NCBI GenBank assembly: GCA_009779045.1
Contig: WREZ01000079.1
Span: 1-6,118 of the forward strand
Origin: Candidatus Bathycorpusculum sp.
GTDB taxonomy: Archaea > Thermoproteota > Bathyarchaeia > Bathyarchaeales > Bathycorpusculaceae
DNA: 6,118 nucleotides
Reading direction: 5' to 3'
Part shown: one piece after another, positions 1-6,010 of the stretch
How positions within the stretch are numbered: the first letter of the stretch is position 1
Layout: every line of letters begins with the position of its first letter
The notes under the pieces: model-generated
Seen by the model: only the letters and a program-made list of their open reading frames with translations
Told to the model about the DNA's origin: nothing
Database searches by the model: none
Program-made: the position numbers and the translations under genes

Positions 1-141
1 TCCTTAGCTAACATCACAGAGGTAAATCTTGAAAAAGCTGCATTAGAAAAATACAATCACAAATGTCCAAAATGTCAACAAGCACCATGTACATGCAAAT
101 TCATAAAAATCAAACCAAACGCGTCTGCCCAACACCCGTAG
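1..141 (+). CDS. MazG-like nucleotide pyrophosphohydrolase, C-terminal fragment
   Basis: Open from the left window edge in frame 1 to a TAG at 139-141; 46 codons are visible and the start lies outside. The fragment opens with SLANITEVNLEKAALEKY, the last helix of archaeal MazG-type NTP pyrophosphohydrolases. It is followed by a compact cysteine cluster C-x2-C-x4-C-x-C (visible residues 22, 25, 30 and 32) that commonly ends these short archaeal MazG-like proteins and probably binds a metal. The family hydrolyses NTPs or dNTPs to NMP plus pyrophosphate, usually to clean aberrant nucleotides from the pool. The metal-binding EExxE motif would be upstream and cannot be seen. A 14-residue tail after the last cysteine overlaps the 3' end of the convergent winged-helix gene. 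The family call rests on the C-terminus alone. Confidence 0.75.
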   Translation, partial: SLANITEVNLEKAALEKYNHKCPKCQQAPCTCKFIKIKPNASAQHP

Positions 142-361
142 ACAACCAAACATACCGTCGACCACCTTTATGAACAACAATATCATCATGACACAACAAC
201 CGTAGATGATATATCACAACGTTATACGAAAGATCAGACTTATTAACTAACTCACGTGTAGTGCAATACTGATTATCGAGAAAACTTAAAATCTTTGTTC
301 GTGCCACAAGCCCACAACGCACATTACGAACATTCTTTAAGTAAGCATTCGGATGAAACAT
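110..361 (-). CDS. Small winged helix-turn-helix DNA-binding protein
   Basis: An 83-residue protein made almost entirely of one winged-helix domain. After a short N-terminal extension, helix 1 covers about residues 18-30 (RTKILSFL), helix 2 about 34-42 (TTRELVNKS) and the recognition helix about 45-57 (SYNVVIYHLRLL). A basic beta-wing follows (about 61-73, HKGGRRYVWL), and the tail TGVGQTRLV is typical of small archaeal ArsR/MarR-like winged-helix proteins. No ligand or metal-binding domain is visible, so it is probably a simple DNA-binding regulator whose target is unknown. It lies 52 bases downstream of polC in the same direction but has its own TATA-like box at a leaderless distance, with an inverted repeat over it, so autoregulation is plausible. 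Its 3' end overlaps the MazG-like gene by 32 bases. ATG at 361 is the only ATG near the domain start. Confidence 0.85.
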   Translation of the reverse strand: MFHPNAYLKNVRNVRCGLVARTKILSFLDNQYCTTRELVNKSDLSYNVVIYHLRLLCHDDIVVHKGGRRYVWLSTGVGQTRLV

Positions 362-380
362 ACGCTCTACAACCCGTCTC

Positions 381-391
381 TATAAATAATA
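381..391 (-). promoter_or_regulatory. TATA-like box of the winged-helix gene
   Basis: Read on the minus strand the element is TATTATTTATA, centred about 25 bases upstream of the ATG at 361. That is the archaeal TATA-to-start-site distance, so transcription would begin at or next to the start codon and give a leaderless mRNA. No Shine-Dalgarno sequence precedes the ATG, in agreement. Inferred from sequence only; the area is AT-rich throughout. Confidence 0.45.
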
Positions 392-405
392 AACATGTAT
401 TATTT
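384..405. repeat. Inverted repeat overlapping the winged-helix promoter (possible operator)
   Basis: Perfect 8-bp arms AAATAATA (384-391) and TATTATTT (398-405) flank a 6-base spacer. The left arm coincides with the TATA-like box of the downstream winged-helix gene, and the whole element sits between the polC stop codon and that gene. A dimeric winged-helix protein could bind such a dyad and block the promoter; alternatively the repeat is only a weak AT hairpin at the 3' end of the polC transcript. Confidence 0.4.
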
Positions 406-413
406 GTAAAGCT

Positions 414-3400
414 TTAGCTTCCAAAATCAAAAAGTGTAGTTTGTTTTGCCTTCTTATTATCAAACATTAAGAAGAGCTCTTCTTTAATTAAAGCCAACCG
501 TTGAGTGTAATATTTTGGTAAACCATAGTTATCCACTAAATCTTGGGCTACAGTTAGATACTTTTCAATGTTACCTCGATACACGGTAAGGGTTAAACTT
601 CCATCGCAGAAAGAACATTTTCCAGTTAAAGGTAAACGGCGAAACTTTTTGTTACATTTTTTACACCGAAAAGACTGCGTAGAGAAAGCACGTAAATTTC
701 CAGCGATATCACGCATAAAATGAGTGTTAATAACTTTAAGAGCAACACGTTTAGCATCAACAGCTTCTAACTGTTCACCAAGTTTTAACTGCATATTAAG
801 CTTATCAACCATCGTTTTTAGGTCTTTATAAGAACTTTGTGCATTACCTAAATTAATATTCGTAGCAGGCACAGTGAACCTGAAGCCTTCAAACTGCGCT
901 TCAGTATTAAGACGGTGATTAATCGTGTCCATAATAGGACTTATTTGCCTAGCCTCAGCTTTTTGCCAAGATTTTTCATAAAACTCTATAGGATAAGTCG
1001 CACTCACATCAAAATCATGAGCCTGTCGCTGAACTTCCTTAGTATTAACAAAAGGAATCATCAAAAGAGGAGCATCCATAATGCCACCAATCTGATCAGG
1101 CAAATACTTCTTTGAAAAATTAATCAAAGTATCAAGAGCTAACATGATAGCGTCTTCATCACCATCACAATCCCGACGCTTAGCAGAATGCCAAATAGGA
1201 TGAGCATAAATTAAATTACGATCAGTATAACCAATCACACGCCCAAGGATACAAGCACAAGTATGAGGAGCTAAACCAAAAATCAACTGCCCAACAAGAT
1301 CCTCAGTCACATTAATACTATAAAAACGCGGCAACCCATAAACACGTTCAAGTAAATCATCAATAAAACGAGAAATCCGAATAAAATATTCACCAGCCTT
1401 CCAAGGAATAACCACATCTTGAATTTTCAATTCCAAAACCTGATTGGAATCTGTTAACTCGTTTCCATAAATATCACAGCCATAACCAAGCGAACGCAAC
1501 TTCTCAACAGACACCCCTATCTCCAAAGGCGTAATATGCGTCAAAGGAGCATTAGTACCATCAAAACGAATAGTCCCATCCTTATAAGTAGACACATTAT
1601 ATTTAGCACGCAAAACACCCTTCTCAAGAAATTCTGGCACCTTATCCTCATTAGTTAACCCCTTAACACCACGAAGCATCTTAGGAACAGACACACCTAA
1701 AGAAGAACAGGCAGAATTAATCATTTCCTTAAAATTAACAGCCTGCCTAGAATACAAAACAGACTTTGACTTACAAACACCACAATAATTACCACGCAAA
1801 GACTTACCGCACCTAGGACACGAATGTTCCACAACAGTATCACATCCACAATCAGAACAAAAAATTTTCAATGTAAAAAAACCACAATTAGGACACTTAC
1901 GCTTAACAACATCAACAGAAACAGGACCACGCCTACTAGCCTCAACAAAATCCCTATGAACCCCCCCCGCCAAACCAACAGGAAACAACACATGAACTAA
2001 AGGCCGCATATCACGATGTTTCGCCTTCTCAGGCCTACCCATACGACCACCCACAAAACTAGGAGCCTTATCCCTAATTTGTACTCCACAAAACACAGAC
2101 AACAAATCCAACACAGACCCAACAGACCCAAAATCCTTTAACAAAGACCCACCACCAGCACCGCTATAGCCAAGCGAGAAACCAAAAACAGCAGCATCCT
2201 CGCCCTCAATTATAATTCTATCCCCCACAACACAATGAGGTAACAAAATTTTCCTAAGCAAAGATACCACTTCAACACTAGCAACACCCATTATACCACA
2301 CAAAAACGCACCACCACCATCAACAATTAACTCAGAAGAAAACAACCAATCCCTTAAACATATAACCTCTTGCGTTGAAGAAAGGTTGGACCAAAAAAGA
2401 GTACAATTAGGTGCTAAAGGCACACCTAAATGTTTACTTAGAATAGACGCCTGCTTAACAGTAGGCTTATTCTTAAAAGGATCACACAAAAAAGCCTCAA
2501 ACTCAGACACAGAAAAACCACAAACACCAGCAGCTTTTTGGATATCACCACCAAATTTTATCATAACCACATTTTTTAAATCTTTAACCCACCACTCCTC
2601 CACATAACCCGAAGGCAAAAGAGACTTATTACAGTAAAGAAAATCACCAAAATCAATCAAGATATCTCCAAGAAAAAGAATCCGCTCAATCTTACCCTTA
2701 ACTGTAGAAAAATTTTCAAGCGACACACGTACAACAGAATTATCCTTAAGCAAAACAACAGGCCCCTCAAGACTATCAACAGGCATAGTAACCCCACCCT
2801 TACCTGGAAGTTCCAAACGCATCTGTGTACCCGCCGCTAAAAAACCTTCAACAACAAACATCGTAACCGGATGAATACCAACTGCCGAAAGACCAGTATT
2901 ACGTGAACGCCCATACCTAAGCCTAAACCCTCCACGAGTTGATGGAAAAGCAAAAATGGGACGCCCAGCAATAACATCGTCCATAAACCCCCCAGTCTTC
3001 TTCTCAGATTTCTTCTTAAACTGCTTTAACCAATCCCACCCCTGAAAACCCAGCTTATCAATTATTACATGTACCTTCTGCGCACGACCAACAATACCAT
3101 CATTAATAACACGTAACGCACCACCACGAACACGATTAGTCTCCACACGCTCAAGATTACGATAAGAAGAAATCTCAACAGGGTCAGACTCAGTGCCAGT
3201 ACACTCTACAGGAACAAGAGTTAAAGCCTTATTCAATTCCTCATCGGGGATATGATATTGAAAACGTCCCACAGAACGTTCATAGAGCCGCAACTCTTCA
3301 ATAAAACGAGAAATCTCCTCTTCAGTAGGCTTATACACATCTAACCCCAATTCTCTACGCACATAATCACCTACAACTAAGGTTAAAGCTTGATCAGTAC

Positions 3401-3872
3401 CCCCAGCCGAACGAATAGGCCCAGCAAAATATATAGCCAAATAACTAGAACTATCAGCATTCTTTTTTATTTTAACATGAGCAATACCTTGAATGGGCGC
3501 AGCAGTTAACCCTTCAGTAAAAATTGCAAGCGCCGTCCTAATAGCCTGCTCAGCTAAATTTTCAGGAGTTTGTTCTTGACCTATGGAAGTAAAATTTCCC
3601 CTAGCAATCTCCTGTGCAACCTTAAAAGCAACCTCCTCACGTGACATCTGACCACTTAATTTACGAATACTTAAAGCAACACCCGTGGGCCCAACAAGAC
3701 CCTCGACTAAATCAGCAATATCCTGAGCCTCTATACATTCAGTTTTTAAAGAAGGATCTAACCCTTTAGCCCTAACACCATCACTTATTGTGTACAACTC
3801 TTTTAGCTGTCGCTTTAATGTATTAATGTAATCTTGGTAACTGTGACTTAGATTACTACTACTATTACTCAA
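414..3872 (-). CDS. polC: DNA polymerase II large subunit (DP2, family D catalytic subunit)
   Basis: 1152 residues, full length for DP2, the polymerase subunit of the archaeal replicative PolD; its partner DP1 (3'-5' exonuclease) is not in the window. Visible landmarks in order: N-terminal domain with GPIRSAGGT (151-159); GRPIFAFPSTRGGFRLRYGR (303-322); LGDILIDFGDF (401-411) and EEWW (425-428); a less conserved Gly/Val/Cys-rich stretch (about 430-600); GRPEKA (612-617); two zinc ribbons with cysteines 660/663/672/675 and 685/688/697/700; the catalytic DCDGDED motif (901-907), with D903 and D905 as the expected metal-binding aspartates; a third zinc motif (C1070, C1073, C1086, C1089); and a C-terminal PCNA-binding motif QTTLFDF (1144-1150). 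No intein interrupts the DGDED region, a known insertion site. TTG at 3872 is the only possible start before an upstream in-frame stop, and GAAGGGG lies 5 bases before it. The middle of the gene is strongly G+T rich on its coding strand. Confidence 0.98.
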   Translation of the reverse strand: MSNSSSNLSHSYQDYINTLKRQLKELYTISDGVRAKGLDPSLKTECIEAQDIADLVEGLVGPTGVALSIRKLSGQMSREEVAFKVAQEIARGNFTSIGQEQTPENLAEQAIRTALAIFTEGLTAAPIQGIAHVKIKKNADSSSYLAIYFAGPIRSAGGTDQALTLVVGDYVRRELGLDVYKPTEEEISRFIEELRLYERSVGRFQYHIPDEELNKALTLVPVECTGTESDPVEISSYRNLERVETNRVRGGALRVINDGIVGRAQKVHVIIDKLGFQGWDWLKQFKKKSEKKTGGFMDDVIAGRPIFAFPSTRGGFRLRYGRSRNTGLSAVGIHPVTMFVVEGFLAAGTQMRLELPGKGGVTMPVDSLEGPVVLLKDNSVVRVSLENFSTVKGKIERILFLGDILIDFGDFLYCNKSLLPSGYVEEWWVKDLKNVVMIKFGGDIQKAAGVCGFSVSEFEAFLCDPFKNKPTVKQASILSKHLGVPLAPNCTLFWSNLSSTQEVICLRDWLFSSELIVDGGGAFLCGIMGVASVEVVSLLRKILLPHCVVGDRIIIEGEDAAVFGFSLGYSGAGGGSLLKDFGSVGSVLDLLSVFCGVQIRDKAPSFVGGRMGRPEKAKHRDMRPLVHVLFPVGLAGGVHRDFVEASRRGPVSVDVVKRKCPNCGFFTLKIFCSDCGCDTVVEHSCPRCGKSLRGNYCGVCKSKSVLYSRQAVNFKEMINSACSSLGVSVPKMLRGVKGLTNEDKVPEFLEKGVLRAKYNVSTYKDGTIRFDGTNAPLTHITPLEIGVSVEKLRSLGYGCDIYGNELTDSNQVLELKIQDVVIPWKAGEYFIRISRFIDDLLERVYGLPRFYSINVTEDLVGQLIFGLAPHTCACILGRVIGYTDRNLIYAHPIWHSAKRRDCDGDEDAIMLALDTLINFSKKYLPDQIGGIMDAPLLMIPFVNTKEVQRQAHDFDVSATYPIEFYEKSWQKAEARQISPIMDTINHRLNTEAQFEGFRFTVPATNINLGNAQSSYKDLKTMVDKLNMQLKLGEQLEAVDAKRVALKVINTHFMRDIAGNLRAFSTQSFRCKKCNKKFRRLPLTGKCSFCDGSLTLTVYRGNIEKYLTVAQDLVDNYGLPKYYTQRLALIKEELFLMFDNKKAKQTTLFDFGS

Positions 3873-3877
3873 GTAAG

Positions 3878-3884
3878 CCCCTTC
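3878..3884 (-). promoter_or_regulatory. Shine-Dalgarno sequence of polC
   Basis: GAAGGGG on the minus strand ends 5 bases before the TTG at 3870-3872. It supports this non-ATG start; no ATG, GTG or other TTG occurs in frame between it and the upstream stop at 3903-3905. The site lies inside a short inverted repeat (3879-3883 with 3896-3900) that could hide it in a longer transcript. Confidence 0.55.
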
Positions 3885-3910
3885 TGAGAAATAATAAGGG
3901 TATCAACAAG

Positions 3911-3917
3911 GTATTTT
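3911..3917 (-). promoter_or_regulatory. Candidate TATA-like box of polC
   Basis: The minus strand reads AAAATAC here, preceded by the A-rich GAAAAACC that could serve as a BRE. A start site about 26 bases downstream would fall near 3888, giving a leader of about 16 bases that contains the GAAGGGG ribosome binding site. The match is weak and the region AT-rich; polC might instead be reached by read-through from the GGGP synthase gene. Confidence 0.28.
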
Positions 3918-3926
3918 GGTTTTTCT

Positions 3927-3945
3927 AAAAAAGAAAAAATAAAAA
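3927..3945 (-). terminator. Oligo(T) transcription terminator after GGGP synthase
   Basis: Beginning 5 bases after the TAG of GGGP synthase, the minus strand carries T5-A-T6-C-T6. Archaeal RNA polymerase terminates efficiently at such U-tracts without needing a stable hairpin. It should end the elf1-GGGPS transcript and separate it from polC, 78 bases downstream. Confidence 0.72.
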
Positions 3946-3950
3946 GAGAT

Positions 3951-4715
3951 CTACATAACGCTTTTTTGTTTAATCCCTTCAATAACCTCAGTTATACGCC
4001 GCTTGTTGTCGACAGACTCTATAAGATTACCAGTTACAATGATATCTGCACCCGCCTTGGCAGCGGCTGCAGCTTGTTCACGAGTTCGAATGCCGCCCCC
4101 AACAATCAGAGGAACATCAAGATGCTTTTTTACAGTCTTAATCATATCAGGAGGAACAGGATCCGCCACACCAGACCCCCCTTCAAGATAAATAAACCGC
4201 ATACCAAAATATTGCCCCGCTAAAGCGTGCGCTGTTACTAAATCAGACTGGTCATAAGCTATAGGTTTTGCTTTACCTACCATACCTACGGTTCCACCTT
4301 GCCCGACAACTATGTAACCCATAGGAATGGGTTCTATATTGAGTTTTTTAATTAAAGGAGCCCCTAAAATTTGGGCACCAACTAAGTAGTATGGATCTAG
4401 AGAATTTAAAAGAGACATGAACCATATAGCATCGGAATATCGACTGATACCACTTTCATTATTTGGAAAAAGTATAACGGGCAAATCAACAACCTGTTTA
4501 ATTGCCTGAACTACTAAGTCCAAATGTGCCTGTGAAGAAAAAGTCGAACCACCCACCATTATGGCGGCAGTACCACTACTTTTAGAGTTTTCAGCCACTA
4601 CAGCTGCCTGAGCAGGAGTAATCTTCTCAGGATCAATAAGAGTCACATGAAGAGCTCGCTCAACCGCAAGCTTTTCAAGAATATAAGTCTCCACATGCCC
4701 CAACATAACTACCAT
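3951..4715 (-). CDS. Geranylgeranylglyceryl phosphate synthase (GGGP synthase, group II)
   Basis: 254 residues, normal for the family. The enzyme joins geranylgeranyl diphosphate to sn-glycerol-1-phosphate (EC 2.5.1.41), the first ether-forming step of archaeal membrane lipids. It is a TIM-barrel prenyltransferase. Visible motifs: LIDPEK (26-31, D28 being the expected Mg2+ ligand), VGGST (54-58), LFPNN (82-86), FMSLLNS (99-105, characteristic of group II enzymes), YLEGGSG (176-182), VGGGIRT (205-211) and TGN-x2-E (228-233); the Gly-rich loops bind the glycerol phosphate. ATG at 4715 is chosen because GGTGAT lies 4 bases upstream. An in-frame GTG at 4724 falls inside that ribosome binding site and is unlikely to be the start; ATG at 4706 (MLGHVE) is a second possibility. 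It follows elf1 by 18 bases, so the two are probably co-transcribed. Confidence 0.97.
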   Translation of the reverse strand: MVVMLGHVETYILEKLAVERALHVTLIDPEKITPAQAAVVAENSKSSGTAAIMVGGSTFSSQAHLDLVVQAIKQVVDLPVILFPNNESGISRYSDAIWFMSLLNSLDPYYLVGAQILGAPLIKKLNIEPIPMGYIVVGQGGTVGMVGKAKPIAYDQSDLVTAHALAGQYFGMRFIYLEGGSGVADPVPPDMIKTVKKHLDVPLIVGGGIRTREQAAAAAKAGADIIVTGNLIESVDNKRRITEVIEGIKQKSVM

Positions 4716-4719
4716 CCAA

Positions 4720-4725
4720 ATCACC
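4720..4725 (-). promoter_or_regulatory. Shine-Dalgarno sequence of GGGP synthase
   Basis: GGTGAT on the minus strand is a perfect 6-base complement to the usual archaeal 16S rRNA 3' end. It sits 4 bases before the ATG at 4715, inside the 18-base gap after the elf1 stop. It contains the GTG of the longer reading frame, so it decides in favour of the ATG start. Confidence 0.75.
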
Positions 4726-4733
4726 CTATAATT

Positions 4734-5009
4734 TTATTTAGAAGGCAAAGATGATGAGGGCAATGTACGTTTTTTTAATGTACTGTATACAGAGTCAGTT
4801 AACATACAATAAACGTCAACTTCGTTTTGTGCAGGTTTTATTTGAAATTCTTCTCTAATTCCGCAACTACTGCATTGCGCAACTGCTCGACCGCCTTCTT
4901 CTCGATTTATATCAACAAGCACCGTTTCTTTTCCACACGTAGGGCACGAGAAGAATTTAGGCAAACGTTTTTTTGGAATATGAACAGATTTTTTCCTTCT
5001 TCGTCCCAT
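4734..5009 (-). CDS. elf1: Elf1-like transcription elongation factor (zinc ribbon)
   Basis: 91 residues from ATG at 5009, typical for archaeal Elf1 homologues, which bind the clamp of RNA polymerase and assist elongation; in eukaryotes Elf1 helps transcription through chromatin. The architecture is that of the family: basic N-terminus MGRRRKKS, a short linker, a four-cysteine zinc ribbon (C22-P-T-C25 and C46-S-S-C49), and the conserved DVYC (65-68) followed by a helix. The last 15 or so residues form a Ser/Lys-rich, probably disordered tail. An in-frame ATG at 5042 would add 11 residues (MEHTISNEGCF) not usual for the family; the ATG at 5009 has GAAGG 7 bases upstream, and the TATA-like box at 5060-5067 predicts a start site just past the 5042 ATG. 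It is first gene of a unit with GGGP synthase and divergent from nadE. Confidence 0.93.
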   Translation of the reverse strand: MGRRRKKSVHIPKKRLPKFFSCPTCGKETVLVDINREEGGRAVAQCSSCGIREEFQIKPAQNEVDVYCMLTDSVYSTLKKRTLPSSSLPSK

Positions 5010-5016
5010 GAAACAA

Positions 5017-5021
5017 CCTTC
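5017..5021 (-). promoter_or_regulatory. Shine-Dalgarno sequence of elf1
   Basis: GAAGG on the minus strand lies 7 bases before the ATG at 5007-5009, a normal spacing. It lies within the 11-codon extension that would result from starting at 5042, and so favours the shorter protein beginning MGRRRKK. Confidence 0.5.
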
Positions 5022-5043
5022 ATTACTGATAGTATGTTCCATT

Positions 5044-5052
5044 AATATTTAT
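5044..5052 (+). promoter_or_regulatory. Candidate TATA-like box of nadE
   Basis: AATATTTAT is centred about 34 bases upstream of the nadE ATG at 5082. Transcription would start near 5075 and leave a leader of about 7 bases, too short for a Shine-Dalgarno sequence; none is visible. The alternative TTTAAATA at 5060-5067 is a better TATA match but would place the start site after the ATG. Confidence 0.33.
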
Positions 5053-5059
5053 GCTTGCC

Positions 5060-5067
5060 TTTAAATA
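5060..5067 (-). promoter_or_regulatory. Candidate TATA-like box of the elf1-GGGPS unit
   Basis: Read on the minus strand the element is TATTTAAA, a good archaeal TATA box. A start site about 26 bases downstream falls near 5037, just past the ATG at 5042, and gives a leader of about 28 bases holding the GAAGG site before the ATG at 5009. Only 39 bases separate the longest elf1 frame from nadE, so the two divergent promoters must overlap. Confidence 0.45.
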
Positions 5068-5081
5068 GTTGTCTACTAACC

Positions 5082-5918
5082 ATGAAAATAAAGACGTGCA
5101 CACCCGTGAAGTTAACACCTTCCGTATTAAACGTGGATTTCTCCGAAACAGAAACAAGAATCACCCAATTTATCAAAGAATACGTGTCCAATAGCCAAAG
5201 TAAAGGCGGCATCGTACTAGGACTGTCAGGAGGAATAGATAGCGCAACTACAGCAGCATTATGCAGCAAAGCCTTAGGAGGCAAAAATATTCTAGCACTA
5301 CTAATGCCAGAAGAAGAAACAAAAAACCAAAAAGATCTCGACGACGCAAAAACCATAGCTAAACAATTCAACATCAAAACACAAACAATAGACATAACAC
5401 ACGCTCTTGAAAATATCTACAACACTATACCTATATACGACCAAAAAAACCAAACAAGCAAAGGGAATATCAAAGCAAGAACACGTATGACCATACTTTA
5501 TTATTACGCTAATAAACTTGATAAAATCGTCTGCGGAAGCTCAAATAAATCAGAAACCCTAATGGGATATTTCACAAAATGGGGAGACAGCGCAGCAGAC
5601 ATAACACCTATAAAAGACCTATATAAAACACAAGTCCGCAAACTCGCTAGTAACCTTGGAATCCCAGAACCAATCGCGTTAAAACCAGCTACACCCGCAC
5701 TTTGGCCTAACCAAACAGCTGAAAAAGAGTTAGGAATAAAATACGAAACATTAGACCTTATCCTCTATGGCCTTGAAAGATCCATACCAATAACCGAAAT
5801 TGCAAAACAATTAAACATAGAACAAAACAGCATTGAAGCAATTAAAAAACGCATACTACATAACGAACATAAAAGACAACTACCCATAACAGTTAAAAAC
5901 GGTTTTAGAACCGTTTGA
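5082..5918 (+). CDS. nadE: NAD+ synthetase, ammonia-dependent
   Basis: 278 residues from ATG at 5082. The enzyme amidates nicotinate adenine dinucleotide to NAD+ using ATP and ammonia (EC 6.3.1.5), the last step of NAD biosynthesis. It is the short form: there is no N-terminal nitrilase-type glutaminase domain. Motifs: PP-loop SGGIDS (49-54) for ATP pyrophosphate; GNIKARTRM (128-136); CGSSNKSE (151-158); GYFTKWGDSAAD (162-173), covering the substrate-binding and catalytic loop; LWPNQTAEKELGI (207-219); and the C-terminal HKR (263-265). The Pro-rich stretch before LW reads KPATPAL, slightly unlike the PSAGLW of better-known members. An upstream in-frame TTG at 5055 would add 9 residues that do not resemble the family. 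Codons are rich in A and C, following the plus-strand composition. The stop codon lies at the edge of a perfect 8-bp hairpin. Confidence 0.97.
   Translation: MKIKTCTPVKLTPSVLNVDFSETETRITQFIKEYVSNSQSKGGIVLGLSGGIDSATTAALCSKALGGKNILALLMPEEETKNQKDLDDAKTIAKQFNIKTQTIDITHALENIYNTIPIYDQKNQTSKGNIKARTRMTILYYYANKLDKIVCGSSNKSETLMGYFTKWGDSAADITPIKDLYKTQVRKLASNLGIPEPIALKPATPALWPNQTAEKELGIKYETLDLILYGLERSIPITEIAKQLNIEQNSIEAIKKRILHNEHKRQLPITVKNGFRTV
5897..5916 (+). repeat. Perfect hairpin at the nadE stop codon
   Basis: AAACGGTT (5897-5904) and AACCGTTT (5909-5916) are perfect 8-bp arms around the loop TTAG. The right arm ends on the T of the TGA stop (5916-5918). The repeat encodes the last residues of NadE. 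No T-tract follows, so it is not a classical terminator; it could mark the mRNA 3' end, stall ribosomes, or be coincidental. Confidence 0.55.
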
Positions 5919-6010
5919 ACTGCCCCCAGAACACTAACACAAGATCCCTAAAACAAAAAGACCCATGAAAAATAACAGCAGCACGGTGCTTACCACACGA
6001 CAAACGCATG

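Noticed and set aside
409..420. AAGCT-TT-AGCTT inverted repeat over the polC stop codon
   Set aside because: The stem is only 5 bp with a 2-base loop, too tight to fold, and such repeats are common by chance. It was not read as a counterpart of the nadE stop hairpin.
915..1115. Plus-strand open frame of 66 codons
   Set aside because: Antisense to a conserved part of polC near the catalytic region; no supporting start signal.
2386..2607. Plus-strand open frame of 73 codons
   Set aside because: Antisense to polC, which is unambiguous here; the translation resembles no known family.
3966..4223. Two overlapping plus-strand open frames (3966-4223 and 4003-4191)
   Set aside because: Both are antisense to the conserved phosphate-binding C-terminal half of GGGP synthase.
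4827..5045. Plus-strand open frame of 72 codons
   Set aside because: Antisense to elf1, whose zinc ribbon and basic N-terminus are clear.
5042..5395. Minus-strand open frame of 117 codons antisense to nadE, with a hydrophobic, membrane-like translation
   Set aside because: It lies opposite the conserved PP-loop half of nadE. The hydrophobic look is what A+C-rich coding DNA gives when read backwards, and no family resemblance is visible.
5905..6009. Minus-strand open frame of 34 codons
   Set aside because: It overlaps the nadE 3' end and the equally doubtful plus-strand 36-codon frame; no ribosome binding site or recognisable sequence.
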